Positions 55,773 to 63,888 of a DNA stretch of 64,000 bases are shown piece after piece. The translations under genes were made by a program, and so were the position numbers. The notes below the pieces were generated by a model. That model was not told the DNA's origin. It made no database searches and worked only from the letters and a program-made list of their open reading frames with translations. The first letter of the stretch is position 1, and every line of letters starts with the position of its first letter. Location: positions 62,001-126,000 of the forward strand of contig NZ_WODC01000005.1 in NCBI RefSeq assembly GCF_009729555.1. The letters run 5' to 3'. Source of the stretch: Pseudodesulfovibrio alkaliphilus (GTDB lineage Bacteria; Desulfobacterota; Desulfovibrionia; Desulfovibrionales; Desulfovibrionaceae).

Positions 55773-58769
55773 ATGCTTTTCCGTGTCGTTGTCGGACTGA
55801 AAGAAGGCGTCCGTGACGTGGTGGGCGAGAAGGTCGCCCGCAAGATCAGGAGCGAGTTGGGGATGGCCGTGGACGATGTGCGCATCGTCAGCGTTTTTAC
55901 CTTGGAGGGCGTGAGCCGGGAGCAGGTGGATACGGTTCTTGAACGCGCCGCCCTGCACGATCCGGTGCTGCACGAGGTGTCGCTGTCCCCCCTGGCCCGC
56001 GATTTCGACTGGATACTCGAAGTGGGCTTTCGGCCCGGCGTCACCGATAACGAGGGGCGTACCGCCAGGGAGACCCTGGGCGTGGTCCTGGGGCTGACCA
56101 AGGCCGAGCTGGAGTCGGTCAGGGTCTACACCTCGCGGCAGTATCTGCTCCGGGCCGGGCTCGACGAGGCCGGAGTGCGGCGCGTCGCGGCCGACCTGCT
56201 GGCCAACGAGCTGATCCAGCGCTTCGAGTACAAGTCCGCGGCCCAGTGGGCCGCCTCGCCCGGATTCGAGGCCCGTGCGGCCAGGGTCACGGGCAAGGCC
56301 AGCGACGAAGTTGCCACCGTGCCGCTTTCGACCATGACCGACGACGAGATGATGGAATTCTCCCGGGCCAACACCCTGGCCCTGTCCCTGCGCGAGCTGC
56401 ACGTCATCCGCGACTATTACGCAAATCCGGCGGTGCGGGCGGAGCGCGAGACCCTGGGCCTGGGGAACGAGCCCACCGACGCCGAGGTCGAGGTGCTGGC
56501 CCAGACCTGGTCCGAACACTGCAAGCACAAGATATTCAGCGCGAAAATAGACTACGAAAACCGCGAGACCGGGCGAAGCGCCACCTACTCCAGCCTCTAC
56601 AAGACCTTCATCCAGGGCTCCACCAAGGCCCTGCGCGAGCGCAACGCCGCCGCCGGGCCCCACGGCGACTACTGCCTGTCGGTCTTCAAGGACAACGCGG
56701 GGGTCATCGCCTTTTCCGAGGCCCTCAATGTCTGCGTCAAGATGGAGACCCACAACTCGCCCTCGGCGCTCGACCCCTACGGCGGAGCCTTGACCGGCAT
56801 TGTGGGCGTCAATCGCGATCCCATGGGCACCGGGCTGGGCGCAAACCTTTTGTGCAACACCGATGTCTTCTGCTTTGCCTCGCCCTTTCACGAGGGCGAG
56901 CTGCCGCCCCGGCTGCTGCATCCGCGCCGCGTGTTCGAGGGCGTACGCGAGGGAGTGGAGCACGGCGGCAACAAGTCCGGCATCCCCACGGTCAACGGCT
57001 CCATCGTCTTTGATGAGCGCTACCTTGGTAAACCCCTGGTCTACTGCGGCACCATCGGGACCATGCCCAAGACCGTGGCAGGCCGGCCCTCGCACGAGAA
57101 GCGGGCCATGCCCGGCGACTGCATCGTCATGTCCGGCGGCCGCATCGGCGCGGATGGCATCCACGGCGCGACGTTCTCGTCCGAGGAGCTGCACGAGGGC
57201 AGCCCGGCTACGGCCGTGCAGATCGGCGACCCCATCACCCAGCGCAAGATGTACGATTTTCTGATGCGCGCCAGGGACCGCGGCCTGTACAACGCCATTA
57301 CCGACAACGGTGCGGGTGGCCTGTCCTCCTCGGTGGGCGAGATGGCCGAGGACTCGGGCGGGTTCGACATGGACCTGGCCCGCGCCCCGCTCAAGTATGA
57401 TGGGCTCAAGCCTTGGGAAATCCTTGTTTCCGAGGCTCAGGAGCGGATGACCATGGCCGTGCCGCCGGACAGGATCGACGAATTCCTGGCCCTGTCCGCC
57501 GAGATGGATGTGGAGTCCACGGTGCTTGGCACCTTCACCGATTCCGGCAGGTATCTGGTGCGTTACGGCCGCAAGCCGGTGGCGTGCCTGAGCATGGAAT
57601 TTCTGCACGAGGGCGTGCCGCAGATGGAGCTTGAGGCGGTCTGGGAGCGGCCCGCAGTGGTCAGCCGGCCTGTGCCCGGTGTGGCCGACCAGGGGGGGCT
57701 GCTCAAGAGTATGCTCGGCCGCCTGAACATCTGTTCCAAGGAATATGTGGTCCGTCAGTACGACCATGAGGTCCAGGGAAGGAGCGCGGTCAAGCCCATG
57801 GTGGGCGTCAAGGCCGATGGTCCTTCCGACGCGGGCGTGCTGCGTCCCGAGCTTGGCAGCGACCGGGGCCTGGTGGTCTCCCACGGCATCTGCCCGCAGT
57901 ATTCCGACCTCGACACCTACTGGATGATGGCCAACGCCATTGACGAGGCCATCAGAAACGCGGTGGCCGTGGGGGGCGACATCGGCTACATGGCCGGGTG
58001 CGACAATTTCTGCTGGTGCGACCCGGTTCAGTCCGAATCCACCCCTGACGGCCGCTACAAGCTGGCCCAACTGGTCCGGGCCAACCAGGCTCTGGCCCAT
58101 TTCTGCCTCGGGTTTGGCGTTCCCTGCGTCTCGGGCAAGGATTCCATGAAGAATGACTACAAGGGCGGGGGCCGCAAGATTTCCATTCCGCCCACCGTGC
58201 TCTTCTCGGTCATCGGCGTGATCCCGGACGTGAACAGGTGCGTCACCTCGGACTTCAAGGCTCCCGGCGATTTGATCTACCTGCTTGGCCTGACCCGGCC
58301 CGAATTCGGCGGCAGCGAGGTGGCTGTCCAGCTCGGTTTCACCAGCGGTCGCGTGCCCCAGGTGGACCTTCTCTCGGCCAAGTCGCGGTATCAGGCACTC
58401 TTTGGCGCCATCCAGGCAGGACTGGTCAGCGCCTGTCACGACTGCTCTGACGGCGGTCTGGGCGTGGCTCTGGCAGAGATGTGCATCGGCGGCCGGTTGG
58501 GTGCGCGTGTGGACCTTGCGGCCGTGCCTGTCTGCGAAACGATGGACGCCACCGGCCTGCTCTATGCCGAGTCGGCCAGCCGACTGGTGGTTTCCGTGCC
58601 CCCGGTCCATGCCGGGGCCTTTGAGGCGAGGTTTGCCGGGCAATGGGTCGCCCGCATAGGCGCGGTGGACGATACCGGGACGTTCCGGGTGGGTCTGGGG
58701 GATGCGGCGGTGTTGAGCGAGCCGGTGGAGGCGTTGGCCCGGGCTTTCAAGGCCACACTGGACTGGTAA
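55773..58769 (+). CDS. purL: Phosphoribosylformylglycinamidine synthase, PurS-PurL fusion
   Basis: Fourth step of purine synthesis, 998 residues. An N-terminal PurS-like region (about 1-80, FRVVVGLKEGVRDVVGEKV) is joined to a PurL synthase with TWSEHCKHK, KMETHNSPSALDPYGGA, GTIGTMPKTVAGRPSHEK in pieces, DNGAGGLSSSVGEMAE and SACHDCSDGGLGVAL. There is no glutaminase domain, so a separate PurQ is expected elsewhere. AGGAGTTTCCAG precedes the ATG. Confidence 0.95.
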   Translation: MLFRVVVGLKEGVRDVVGEKVARKIRSELGMAVDDVRIVSVFTLEGVSREQVDTVLERAALHDPVLHEVSLSPLARDFDWILEVGFRPGVTDNEGRTARETLGVVLGLTKAELESVRVYTSRQYLLRAGLDEAGVRRVAADLLANELIQRFEYKSAAQWAASPGFEARAARVTGKASDEVATVPLSTMTDDEMMEFSRANTLALSLRELHVIRDYYANPAVRAERETLGLGNEPTDAEVEVLAQTWSEHCKHKIFSAKIDYENRETGRSATYSSLYKTFIQGSTKALRERNAAAGPHGDYCLSVFKDNAGVIAFSEALNVCVKMETHNSPSALDPYGGALTGIVGVNRDPMGTGLGANLLCNTDVFCFASPFHEGELPPRLLHPRRVFEGVREGVEHGGNKSGIPTVNGSIVFDERYLGKPLVYCGTIGTMPKTVAGRPSHEKRAMPGDCIVMSGGRIGADGIHGATFSSEELHEGSPATAVQIGDPITQRKMYDFLMRARDRGLYNAITDNGAGGLSSSVGEMAEDSGGFDMDLARAPLKYDGLKPWEILVSEAQERMTMAVPPDRIDEFLALSAEMDVESTVLGTFTDSGRYLVRYGRKPVACLSMEFLHEGVPQMELEAVWERPAVVSRPVPGVADQGGLLKSMLGRLNICSKEYVVRQYDHEVQGRSAVKPMVGVKADGPSDAGVLRPELGSDRGLVVSHGICPQYSDLDTYWMMANAIDEAIRNAVAVGGDIGYMAGCDNFCWCDPVQSESTPDGRYKLAQLVRANQALAHFCLGFGVPCVSGKDSMKNDYKGGGRKISIPPTVLFSVIGVIPDVNRCVTSDFKAPGDLIYLLGLTRPEFGGSEVAVQLGFTSGRVPQVDLLSAKSRYQALFGAIQAGLVSACHDCSDGGLGVALAEMCIGGRLGARVDLAAVPVCETMDATGLLYAESASRLVVSVPPVHAGAFEARFAGQWVARIGAVDDTGTFRVGLGDAAVLSEPVEALARAFKATLDW

Positions 58770-58804
58770 AGGTCCATGCGGGGGTTTTCGAGGTCCAAGC
58801 CCCC

Positions 58805-58833
58805 TTTACCTGTTTTAAAAAACCATCTATAGA
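58805..58833 (+). promoter_or_regulatory. Promoter of the cytochrome-chemoreceptor pair
   Basis: TTTACC at 58805, 17-bp spacer and TATAGA at 58828. It lies about 80 bp before the cytochrome ATG. Confidence 0.5.
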
Positions 58834-58911
58834 CCGTGGGAGTTCTTGTGGGCGCGGGACGTTTTTTCCTGCCGGACCGCCGCATTGTGGACTTTTACGG
58901 GGGGGTGGTTG

Positions 58912-59397
58912 ATGTTCTTTTCTTTTGGGTGGCCCAAGGTGTGCGTGTTCTTTGTGGTTGCTGTGGCCGTTGTCGTGATCGGGTCTGTTTCCGTTGGCGG
59001 GACCAACTCGGGAAGATATGTGGGCACCGAGTCCTGCGGCGACTGCCATGATCAGGAATACGAAAATTTCAAAAAATTTTCCAAAAAGGCCCATTCCGGG
59101 GATTCGGTCAAGATCATGGCCGGCGACCTGACCCGGGAAGAGCTTGATGAGTGTTTCGTCTGCCATATGACGGGGTTTGGCAAGCCGGGCGGGTTTGTCA
59201 GTTTCGAGGAGACACCGCACATGGCCGACGCGGGTTGCGAGGTCTGTCACGGCCCGGGCTACGACCATGTCGAGTCCGGCGGCGAGCCCGACCTGATCAT
59301 CCGAAAGATGAAAATTTCAGACTGCGAGACCTGCCATAACGCTGAGCGCGTCAACGCCTTCAACTTCAAGCCGCTGATCTACGGCGGGGCGCACTAG
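58912..59397 (+). CDS. Tetrahaem c-type cytochrome
   Basis: Exported protein of 161 residues with an uncleaved-looking N-terminal hydrophobic segment (VCVFFVVAVAVVVIG). Four haem-binding motifs occur: CGDCH, CFVCH, CEVCH and CETCH. The layout resembles cytochrome c554-type multihaem proteins rather than the tetrahaem cytochrome c3. It lies 9 bp before a haem-binding chemoreceptor gene, so it may give electrons to, or sense redox with, that receptor. Confidence 0.9.
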   Translation: MFFSFGWPKVCVFFVVAVAVVVIGSVSVGGTNSGRYVGTESCGDCHDQEYENFKKFSKKAHSGDSVKIMAGDLTREELDECFVCHMTGFGKPGGFVSFEETPHMADAGCEVCHGPGYDHVESGGEPDLIIRKMKISDCETCHNAERVNAFNFKPLIYGGAH

Positions 59398-59406
59398 GAG
59401 ACGATC

Positions 59407-61422
59407 ATGAAGATCATCAATCAGTCTCTGGGCGTCAAGGTCATCCTGCTGTCCTCGCTGCTGACCATCACCGCGTTCACCGGGCTTTTCATCTACAATT
59501 CCTACTCCACCTATGCGCACACCCTGCACGAGGTGGAGGTGGCGGCCGAACGTGTCGGCGACATGCTCTACATGGCCATAGAGGACCCCATGGCCGTGGG
59601 CGACAACGAGGGCACGGCCCACAAGTTCCGCGAACTTTCGGAGCGCTACGCCGACATCGGCGCCTATCTTACCGACTACAAGGGCGAGATCACCTACGCC
59701 ACGGACGAAAGTCTGGTGCGCAAGGATATCTTCGAGATCAGAACCGAAAACGGGCTGCCGCGCATGATGCGCGAGGGACTTGAGCGCCCTGTGGTCATGG
59801 GCGAGTTGATGGAGATCGAAGGCAGGCTCCAGTTCGCCGAGGTCAAGACCATTGAGAATAGCCCGTCGTGCTACCACTGTCACGGCCGGTCCCGTAAGAT
59901 TCTGGGGGCGTTGGTGCTCACCGTGGATGTCAGCCCGCAGTTCAGCGCCCTGAAGACCAACCAGCTGCGCTCGGCGGGCATTTCGGTCGTCGGCGTGGTG
60001 GCCCTGCTGGCCGCGCTGATCATTTTCATGCGCAAGAGCGTGGTCAACCGCATCACCAGCATCGCCGGTACCACCGAAGAGGTCAGCAAGGGCAATCTGG
60101 ATGCGCCCTTCACCGTGACGGGCGAGGACGAGCTTGGCAAGCTTTCGCGGTATCTTGGAGAGATGGTCTCCCAGATCAAGGACCAGCTCCAGTACAACAA
60201 GAGCGTGCTTGAAGGCATCGTTGTCCCCCTGTTCGTGACCGATGCGCAGGAGCGGCTGCAGTTCGTCAACGAGCCGTTGCGGGAAATCCTGGGATTGAGC
60301 GAGAAGGAGGTGTCCGGGCGCAAGGTTTCAGAGGTTTTCTCCTGCGATCCCGGAGACGAAACCTGCGACGCGGCCCACGTCATTGCCAGCGGCGTGACCA
60401 TCTCGGGCAACTTCCACTACAACCGTGCCGACGGCACGGTCTTTCCGCTCCATTTCGAGGCGTCGCCGCTTGAGGACGCCGACGGCAAGACCGTGGGCGC
60501 CATCTGCGTACTCATCGACCTCACCCGCGAGGAGAACGACCGCAAGAACATCGAGGCCCAGCGGCAGAATCTGCTGGTAGTGGCCAACGAAGTGACCGAG
60601 GTGGCCAACAAGCTCAACGCAGCCTCCGAGGCGCTCTCGCAGCAGATGGCCAACCTGGCGCGGGGGGTGGACACCACCGCCGACCAGACCAGCCAGGTGG
60701 CCACGGCCATGGAGGAGATGAACGCCACCGTTCTTGAGGTGGCCAAGAACGCCTCGGAAACCGCCGATGCTTCGGGGCGGGCCAATAAGGTGGCCGCCGA
60801 CGGCGGCGTGGTGGTGGGCAAGACCGTGGCCGAGATCAACACCGTGGCCGAGATCACCGAGAATCTGGCCGGGGCGCTGGCCTCCCTGTCGAGCCGGGCC
60901 GAGAATATCGGCAAGGTCATGGCCGTGATCAACGACATCGCGGACCAGACCAACCTGCTCGCCCTCAACGCGGCCATCGAGGCGGCGCGGGCTGGCGAGG
61001 CTGGCCGCGGTTTCGCCGTGGTGGCCGACGAGGTGCGCAAGCTGGCCGAGAAGACCATGACCGCCACCAAGGAGGTGGAGGGAGCCATTTCGCTGATTCA
61101 GCAGTCCACCACGGATGTGGTCCGGGAGATGGACACGGTCAAGGAGCGGGTGCTCAATACCTCGGACATGGCCAAGGAGGCGGGAGGGGTCCTCGATCAG
61201 ATCGTGACCCACTCGGATTCCATTGCCGACATGGTGCGCGGCATCGCCACGGCGGCAGAGCAGCAGTCCGCCACCTCGGACGAGATCAACACCAGCGTCA
61301 CCCACATCAATGATCTCTCCCAGGAGGTCCTGACCGGCATCCGGGAGTCCAATAAGGGCATTCAGGAGGTTTCGGAGATGGCCCAGCACCTTTCGGAGCT
61401 GGTGGCCAAATTCCGTCATTAG
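59407..61422 (+). CDS. Haem-binding methyl-accepting chemotaxis protein, DcrA-like
   Basis: Chemoreceptor of 671 residues. TM1 (about 10-30), a periplasmic domain with a c-type haem motif SCYHCHGRS near residue 158, TM2 (about 198-217), a HAMP domain, a PAS domain (about 255-380) and the signalling tip DQTNLLALNAAIEAARAGEAG then GFAVVADEVRKLAEK. D. vulgaris DcrA, a haem chemoreceptor for oxygen/redox, has the same plan. AGGAGACGATC precedes the ATG. Confidence 0.93.
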   Translation: MKIINQSLGVKVILLSSLLTITAFTGLFIYNSYSTYAHTLHEVEVAAERVGDMLYMAIEDPMAVGDNEGTAHKFRELSERYADIGAYLTDYKGEITYATDESLVRKDIFEIRTENGLPRMMREGLERPVVMGELMEIEGRLQFAEVKTIENSPSCYHCHGRSRKILGALVLTVDVSPQFSALKTNQLRSAGISVVGVVALLAALIIFMRKSVVNRITSIAGTTEEVSKGNLDAPFTVTGEDELGKLSRYLGEMVSQIKDQLQYNKSVLEGIVVPLFVTDAQERLQFVNEPLREILGLSEKEVSGRKVSEVFSCDPGDETCDAAHVIASGVTISGNFHYNRADGTVFPLHFEASPLEDADGKTVGAICVLIDLTREENDRKNIEAQRQNLLVVANEVTEVANKLNAASEALSQQMANLARGVDTTADQTSQVATAMEEMNATVLEVAKNASETADASGRANKVAADGGVVVGKTVAEINTVAEITENLAGALASLSSRAENIGKVMAVINDIADQTNLLALNAAIEAARAGEAGRGFAVVADEVRKLAEKTMTATKEVEGAISLIQQSTTDVVREMDTVKERVLNTSDMAKEAGGVLDQIVTHSDSIADMVRGIATAAEQQSATSDEINTSVTHINDLSQEVLTGIRESNKGIQEVSEMAQHLSELVAKFRH

Positions 61423-61430
61423 CCGGATAC

Positions 61431-61456
61431 GGGCCCGGACGCCCGCGTCCGGGCCC
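61431..61456 (+). terminator. Hairpin after the chemoreceptor gene
   Basis: GGGCCCGGACGC pairs perfectly with GCGTCCGGGCCC over a 2-nt loop, 9 bp after the stop codon. No T-run follows. Confidence 0.5.
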
Positions 61457-61485
61457 CGACCGTGCCGCATTCCTCGCAATTCATC

Positions 61486-61513
61486 GGCCCCGGGCAAGCG
61501 TCCGGGGCCTTCT
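61486..61513 (+). terminator. Second hairpin after the chemoreceptor gene
   Basis: GGCCCCGG pairs with CCGGGGCC over 8 nt, followed by TTCT. It may act with the first hairpin. Confidence 0.5.
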
Positions 61514-61734
61514 CGCTGCATTACCGATGTCGGCCCCGCATGGGCGACACAGGTTCTCTCCCGGCGGCCAACGCCGGTTTTGAGGAGATGCCGGCAGGAT
61601 TTGCGGGTTTTTGGAAAGTACGCTATGGACAGCTCTTCCTCCTGTGGAGAACGTCCCCGTTCAGCCGGGAGCGACCGGGTCCAGGGCGGAGCTTCGAGCG
61701 CAACCCCGGCCATTGTGCCGGGACTATCCCCCGC

Positions 61735-61772
61735 TTGACAAAAGGGCTGTGATCGAATAGTAATCATTATTA
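61735..61772 (+). promoter_or_regulatory. perR promoter with PerR-box-like operator
   Basis: TTGACA (61735), 17-bp spacer, TAGTAA (61758). The sequence TAGTAATCATTATTA at 61758-61772 matches the PerR consensus TTATAATNATTATAA at 11 of 14 fixed positions and covers the -10. Autorepression by PerR is expected. Confidence 0.8.
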
Positions 61773-61793
61773 TGATCGAAAGGGAGGTTTCCC

Positions 61794-62192
61794 ATGACGG
61801 CGAATATGGGTTTTCGGTTGTCCAAGCAGCGCAAGGTGATTCTTGAGGAACTCAGGAAGGTGAAGACGCACCCCACGGCGGACGAGGTGTACGACATGGT
61901 CCGCAAGATCATTCCCCGTGTGAGCCTTGGCACCGTGTATCGAAATCTTGAGTTTTTGTGCAGCAAGGGGTTGGCCATGAAGCTTGGCGCACCGGGTGCG
62001 CAAAAACGCTTTGACGGCATGGCCCAGCCGCATCCGCATCTACGGTGCGAGATCTGCACCCGGGTGGTGGATGTGGAGTGCGACATCGCCATACCCGTGA
62101 TTCCTGATGAATGCGCTGCCGGGTTCGAAATCCTGAATACCAACGTGGAATTCGTGGGCATCTGCCCCGAGTGCCGGGCCACCCGCCAGTAA
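61794..62192 (+). CDS. perR: Peroxide-responsive Fur-family regulator PerR
   Basis: Metal-dependent repressor of 132 residues. The winged helix has TPTADEVY-like HPTADEVYDMV and VSLGTVYRNLEFL. A structural zinc site is formed by CEIC and CPEC. The His before PTADEVY corresponds to the oxidation-sensitive site in PerR. GGGAGGTTTCCC precedes the ATG. The shared operator with the rubrerythrin promoter supports PerR rather than Fur. Confidence 0.88.
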   Translation: MTANMGFRLSKQRKVILEELRKVKTHPTADEVYDMVRKIIPRVSLGTVYRNLEFLCSKGLAMKLGAPGAQKRFDGMAQPHPHLRCEICTRVVDVECDIAIPVIPDECAAGFEILNTNVEFVGICPECRATRQ

Positions 62193-62257
62193 GCAGGATG
62201 GGTCCGGGGCGGCGGTTGTCTGCCGCGTTTGATGACGGCCTTGTGCCATGGCGAGTG

Positions 62258-62292
62258 AAAGCCGGGACGCTGTGAGCGGCTCGGCTTTTCTG
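62258..62292 (+). terminator. Intrinsic terminator after perR
   Basis: AAAGCCG pairs with CGGCTTT, with inner CGCT/AGCG, followed by TTTTCTGTT. Confidence 0.75.
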
Positions 62293-62330
62293 TTCCCGAG
62301 TGATTTTTTCTGGAAATGCGCAACGATGGG

Positions 62331-62368
62331 TTGACAGGTTGCGAGTTTGTATGTAGTAATTATTATCA
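62331..62368 (+). promoter_or_regulatory. rbr promoter with PerR-box-like operator
   Basis: TTGACA (62331), 17-bp spacer, TAGTAA (62354). TAGTAATTATTATCA at 62354-62368 is nearly identical to the perR operator and placed the same way relative to the -10. Confidence 0.8.
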
Positions 62369-62377
62369 ACAAGAGCG

Positions 62378-62445
62378 GTGCACCGCAAGGCCATGATCGC
62401 GGGGCGTTGTGGAGAATGTAAAAAATTCGCCTCTTGGCGGTGCAC
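62378..62445 (+). promoter_or_regulatory. Possible long-range stem in the rbr leader
   Basis: GTGCACCGCAAG (62378) can pair with CTTGGCGGTGCAC (62433) with one bulged G. It lies between the promoter and the rubrerythrin gene. Its effect is unknown. Confidence 0.35.
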
Positions 62446-62523
62446 ATTGCGCCCTCATGTGCTATGTATTGGCTAAACGGCAGACTTACCTGATCAATAA
62501 GCATGAAAGACTAGGAGGATAGC

Positions 62524-63096
62524 ATGTCGCTGAAAGGAACCCGCACCGAGAAGAATCTGCTCATCGCCTTTTCCGGCGAGTCGCAGGCCCGCAACCGTTA
62601 CACCTACTTCGCCAGCAAGGCCAAGAGCGAAGGATATGTGCAGATATCCAAGATATTTGAGGAAACGGCCAACCACGAGAAGGAGCATGCCAAACGGCTG
62701 TTCAAATTCCTTGAGGGCGGCGAGGTGGAGATAACCGCATCGTATCCGGCCGGGGTTATCGGAAGCACCCTGGAAAATCTCAAGGAGGCTGCCGCAGGCG
62801 AAAACCACGAGTACACCGAGATGTACCCCGAGTTTGCAAAGATCGCTCGCGAAGAGGGTTTTCCTGCCATCGCTGCGGCCATGGAGCACATCGCCATTGC
62901 GGAAAAATACCATGAGGAGCGCTACAAGGCGCTTATCTCCAACATTGAGCGCAACCGTGTTTTTTCCAAGGACAGCGAGATCGTCTGGCGCTGTCAGAAC
63001 TGTGGATACAACCATACGGGCGCGACCGCCCCGGACCGTTGCCCGGCCTGCGACCATCCCCAGGCCCATTTTGAAATCAAGGATACCAACTGGTAA
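62524..63096 (+). CDS. rbr: Rubrerythrin
   Basis: Peroxide-reducing diiron/rubredoxin protein of 190 residues. Diiron ligands lie in SGESQARNRY, NHEKEHAKR, GENHEYTEMYPEF and AEKYHEERY. The C-terminal rubredoxin-like site is CQNCGY and CPACDH. AGGAGGATAGC precedes the ATG. It heads the rbr-dfx-rubredoxin run under a PerR-type promoter. Confidence 0.97.
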   Translation: MSLKGTRTEKNLLIAFSGESQARNRYTYFASKAKSEGYVQISKIFEETANHEKEHAKRLFKFLEGGEVEITASYPAGVIGSTLENLKEAAAGENHEYTEMYPEFAKIAREEGFPAIAAAMEHIAIAEKYHEERYKALISNIERNRVFSKDSEIVWRCQNCGYNHTGATAPDRCPACDHPQAHFEIKDTNW

Positions 63097-63114
63097 AACC
63101 AAAGGAGTTGTCAC

Positions 63115-63501
63115 ATGGGCATCAAACTCGGTGAAGTTTACAAGTGTAACGTCTGCGGCAACATTGTCATGGCCATCCACGAAGGCGGCGGCGACCTTGT
63201 CTGTTGCGGGGAGAACATGAATCTGATGACGGAAAACACGGTTGACGCCTCGACCGAGAAGCATGTTCCGGTCTGGACCCGGGATGGCGACAAGATCACG
63301 GTCAAGGTCGGCTCCGTGGCCCATCCCATGGAGGAGAAGCACTACATCGAGTGGATCGAGGTCATGGTGGGCGACACCGTGCTGACCAAGCTGCTCAAGC
63401 CCGGCGAGGCCCCGGAGGCGGAATTCTGCGTCTGCGGGCTCGCTGGCGAGGTAAAGGTCCGCGAGTACTGCAACATCCATGGCCTCTGGGCCGCCAAGTA
63501 G
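63115..63501 (+). CDS. dfx: Desulfoferrodoxin (superoxide reductase)
   Basis: Reduces superoxide to peroxide; 128 residues. The N-terminal desulforedoxin site has CNVCGN and VCCGEN. The C-terminal superoxide reductase centre has [24 protein letters not shown] and [18 protein letters not shown] precedes the ATG, 18 bp after rbr. Confidence 0.97.
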   Translation: MGIKLGEVYKCNVCGNIVMAIHEGGGDLVCCGENMNLMTENTVDASTEKHVPVWTRDGDKITVKVGSVAHPMEEKHYIEWIEVMVGDTVLTKLLKPGEAPEAEFCVCGLAGEVKVREYCNIHGLWAAK

Positions 63502-63629
63502 GCGGACGGAGTACGACTTGTTCCGGGGACGGGCGTTGACCCGTCCCCGGTTCCCGGTTCGGGAGAGGTGGGCGCACGTTGACAGCCCCGGCCAGTGCTG
63601 CGAGAGTAAGGAAAAAAGGAGACCCGTTC

Positions 63630-63791
63630 ATGCAGAAATACGTGTGCGAAATTTGCGGCTATGTTTACGACCCCGCCCAGGGCGATCCTGACAGCGACAT
63701 CCCGGCCGGCACCAGCTTCGACGATCTGCCGGACGACTGGACCTGTCCCATCTGCGGAGCGACCAAGGAGAATTTCGTCCCTGAGGACTAG
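63630..63791 (+). CDS. rub: Rubredoxin
   Basis: Single-iron electron carrier of 53 residues. Iron ligands are in [11 protein letters not shown] and [11 protein letters not shown]. It donates electrons to desulfoferrodoxin and Roo in Desulfovibrio. AAAGGAGACCC precedes the ATG. An intrinsic terminator follows. Confidence 0.98.
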   Translation: MQKYVCEICGYVYDPAQGDPDSDIPAGTSFDDLPDDWTCPICGATKENFVPED

Positions 63792-63816
63792 GCCCCTATT
63801 GCCGGTTTTCCGGCTG

Positions 63817-63849
63817 GAAGCGCGCACACTCTGGTCCGCGCTTCTTTTT
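63817..63849 (+). terminator. Intrinsic terminator after rubredoxin
   Basis: GAAGCGCG pairs with CGCGCTTC over a 12-nt loop, followed by TTTTT. Confidence 0.85.
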
Positions 63850-63876
63850 GACATGACGGTTGATCGACCGTTCAAT
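63848..63876 (+). promoter_or_regulatory. Possible roo promoter with inverted repeat
   Basis: TTGACA (63848), 17-bp spacer and TTCAAT (63871). The near-palindrome ACGGTTGATCGACCGT at 63856-63871 fills the spacer. Confidence 0.45.
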
Positions 63877-63888
63877 GCGGAGTGAGAC

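Larger units (their letters stand above)
61423..61793. other. Intergenic region chemoreceptor to perR
   Basis: These 371 bp hold two GC-rich hairpins (61431-61456 and 61486-61509) near the receptor gene and the perR promoter with its operator at 61735-61772. No gene is supported. Confidence 0.6.
62193..62523. other. Intergenic region perR to rubrerythrin
   Basis: These 331 bp contain the perR terminator (62258-62292), the rubrerythrin promoter and PerR box (62331-62368) and a 155-nt leader with possible pairing. No gene is visible. Confidence 0.65.

Noticed and set aside
61462-61752. Short open frame between the chemoreceptor and perR
   Set aside because: It spans two terminator-like hairpins and the perR promoter, has no ribosome site and no recognisable sequence.
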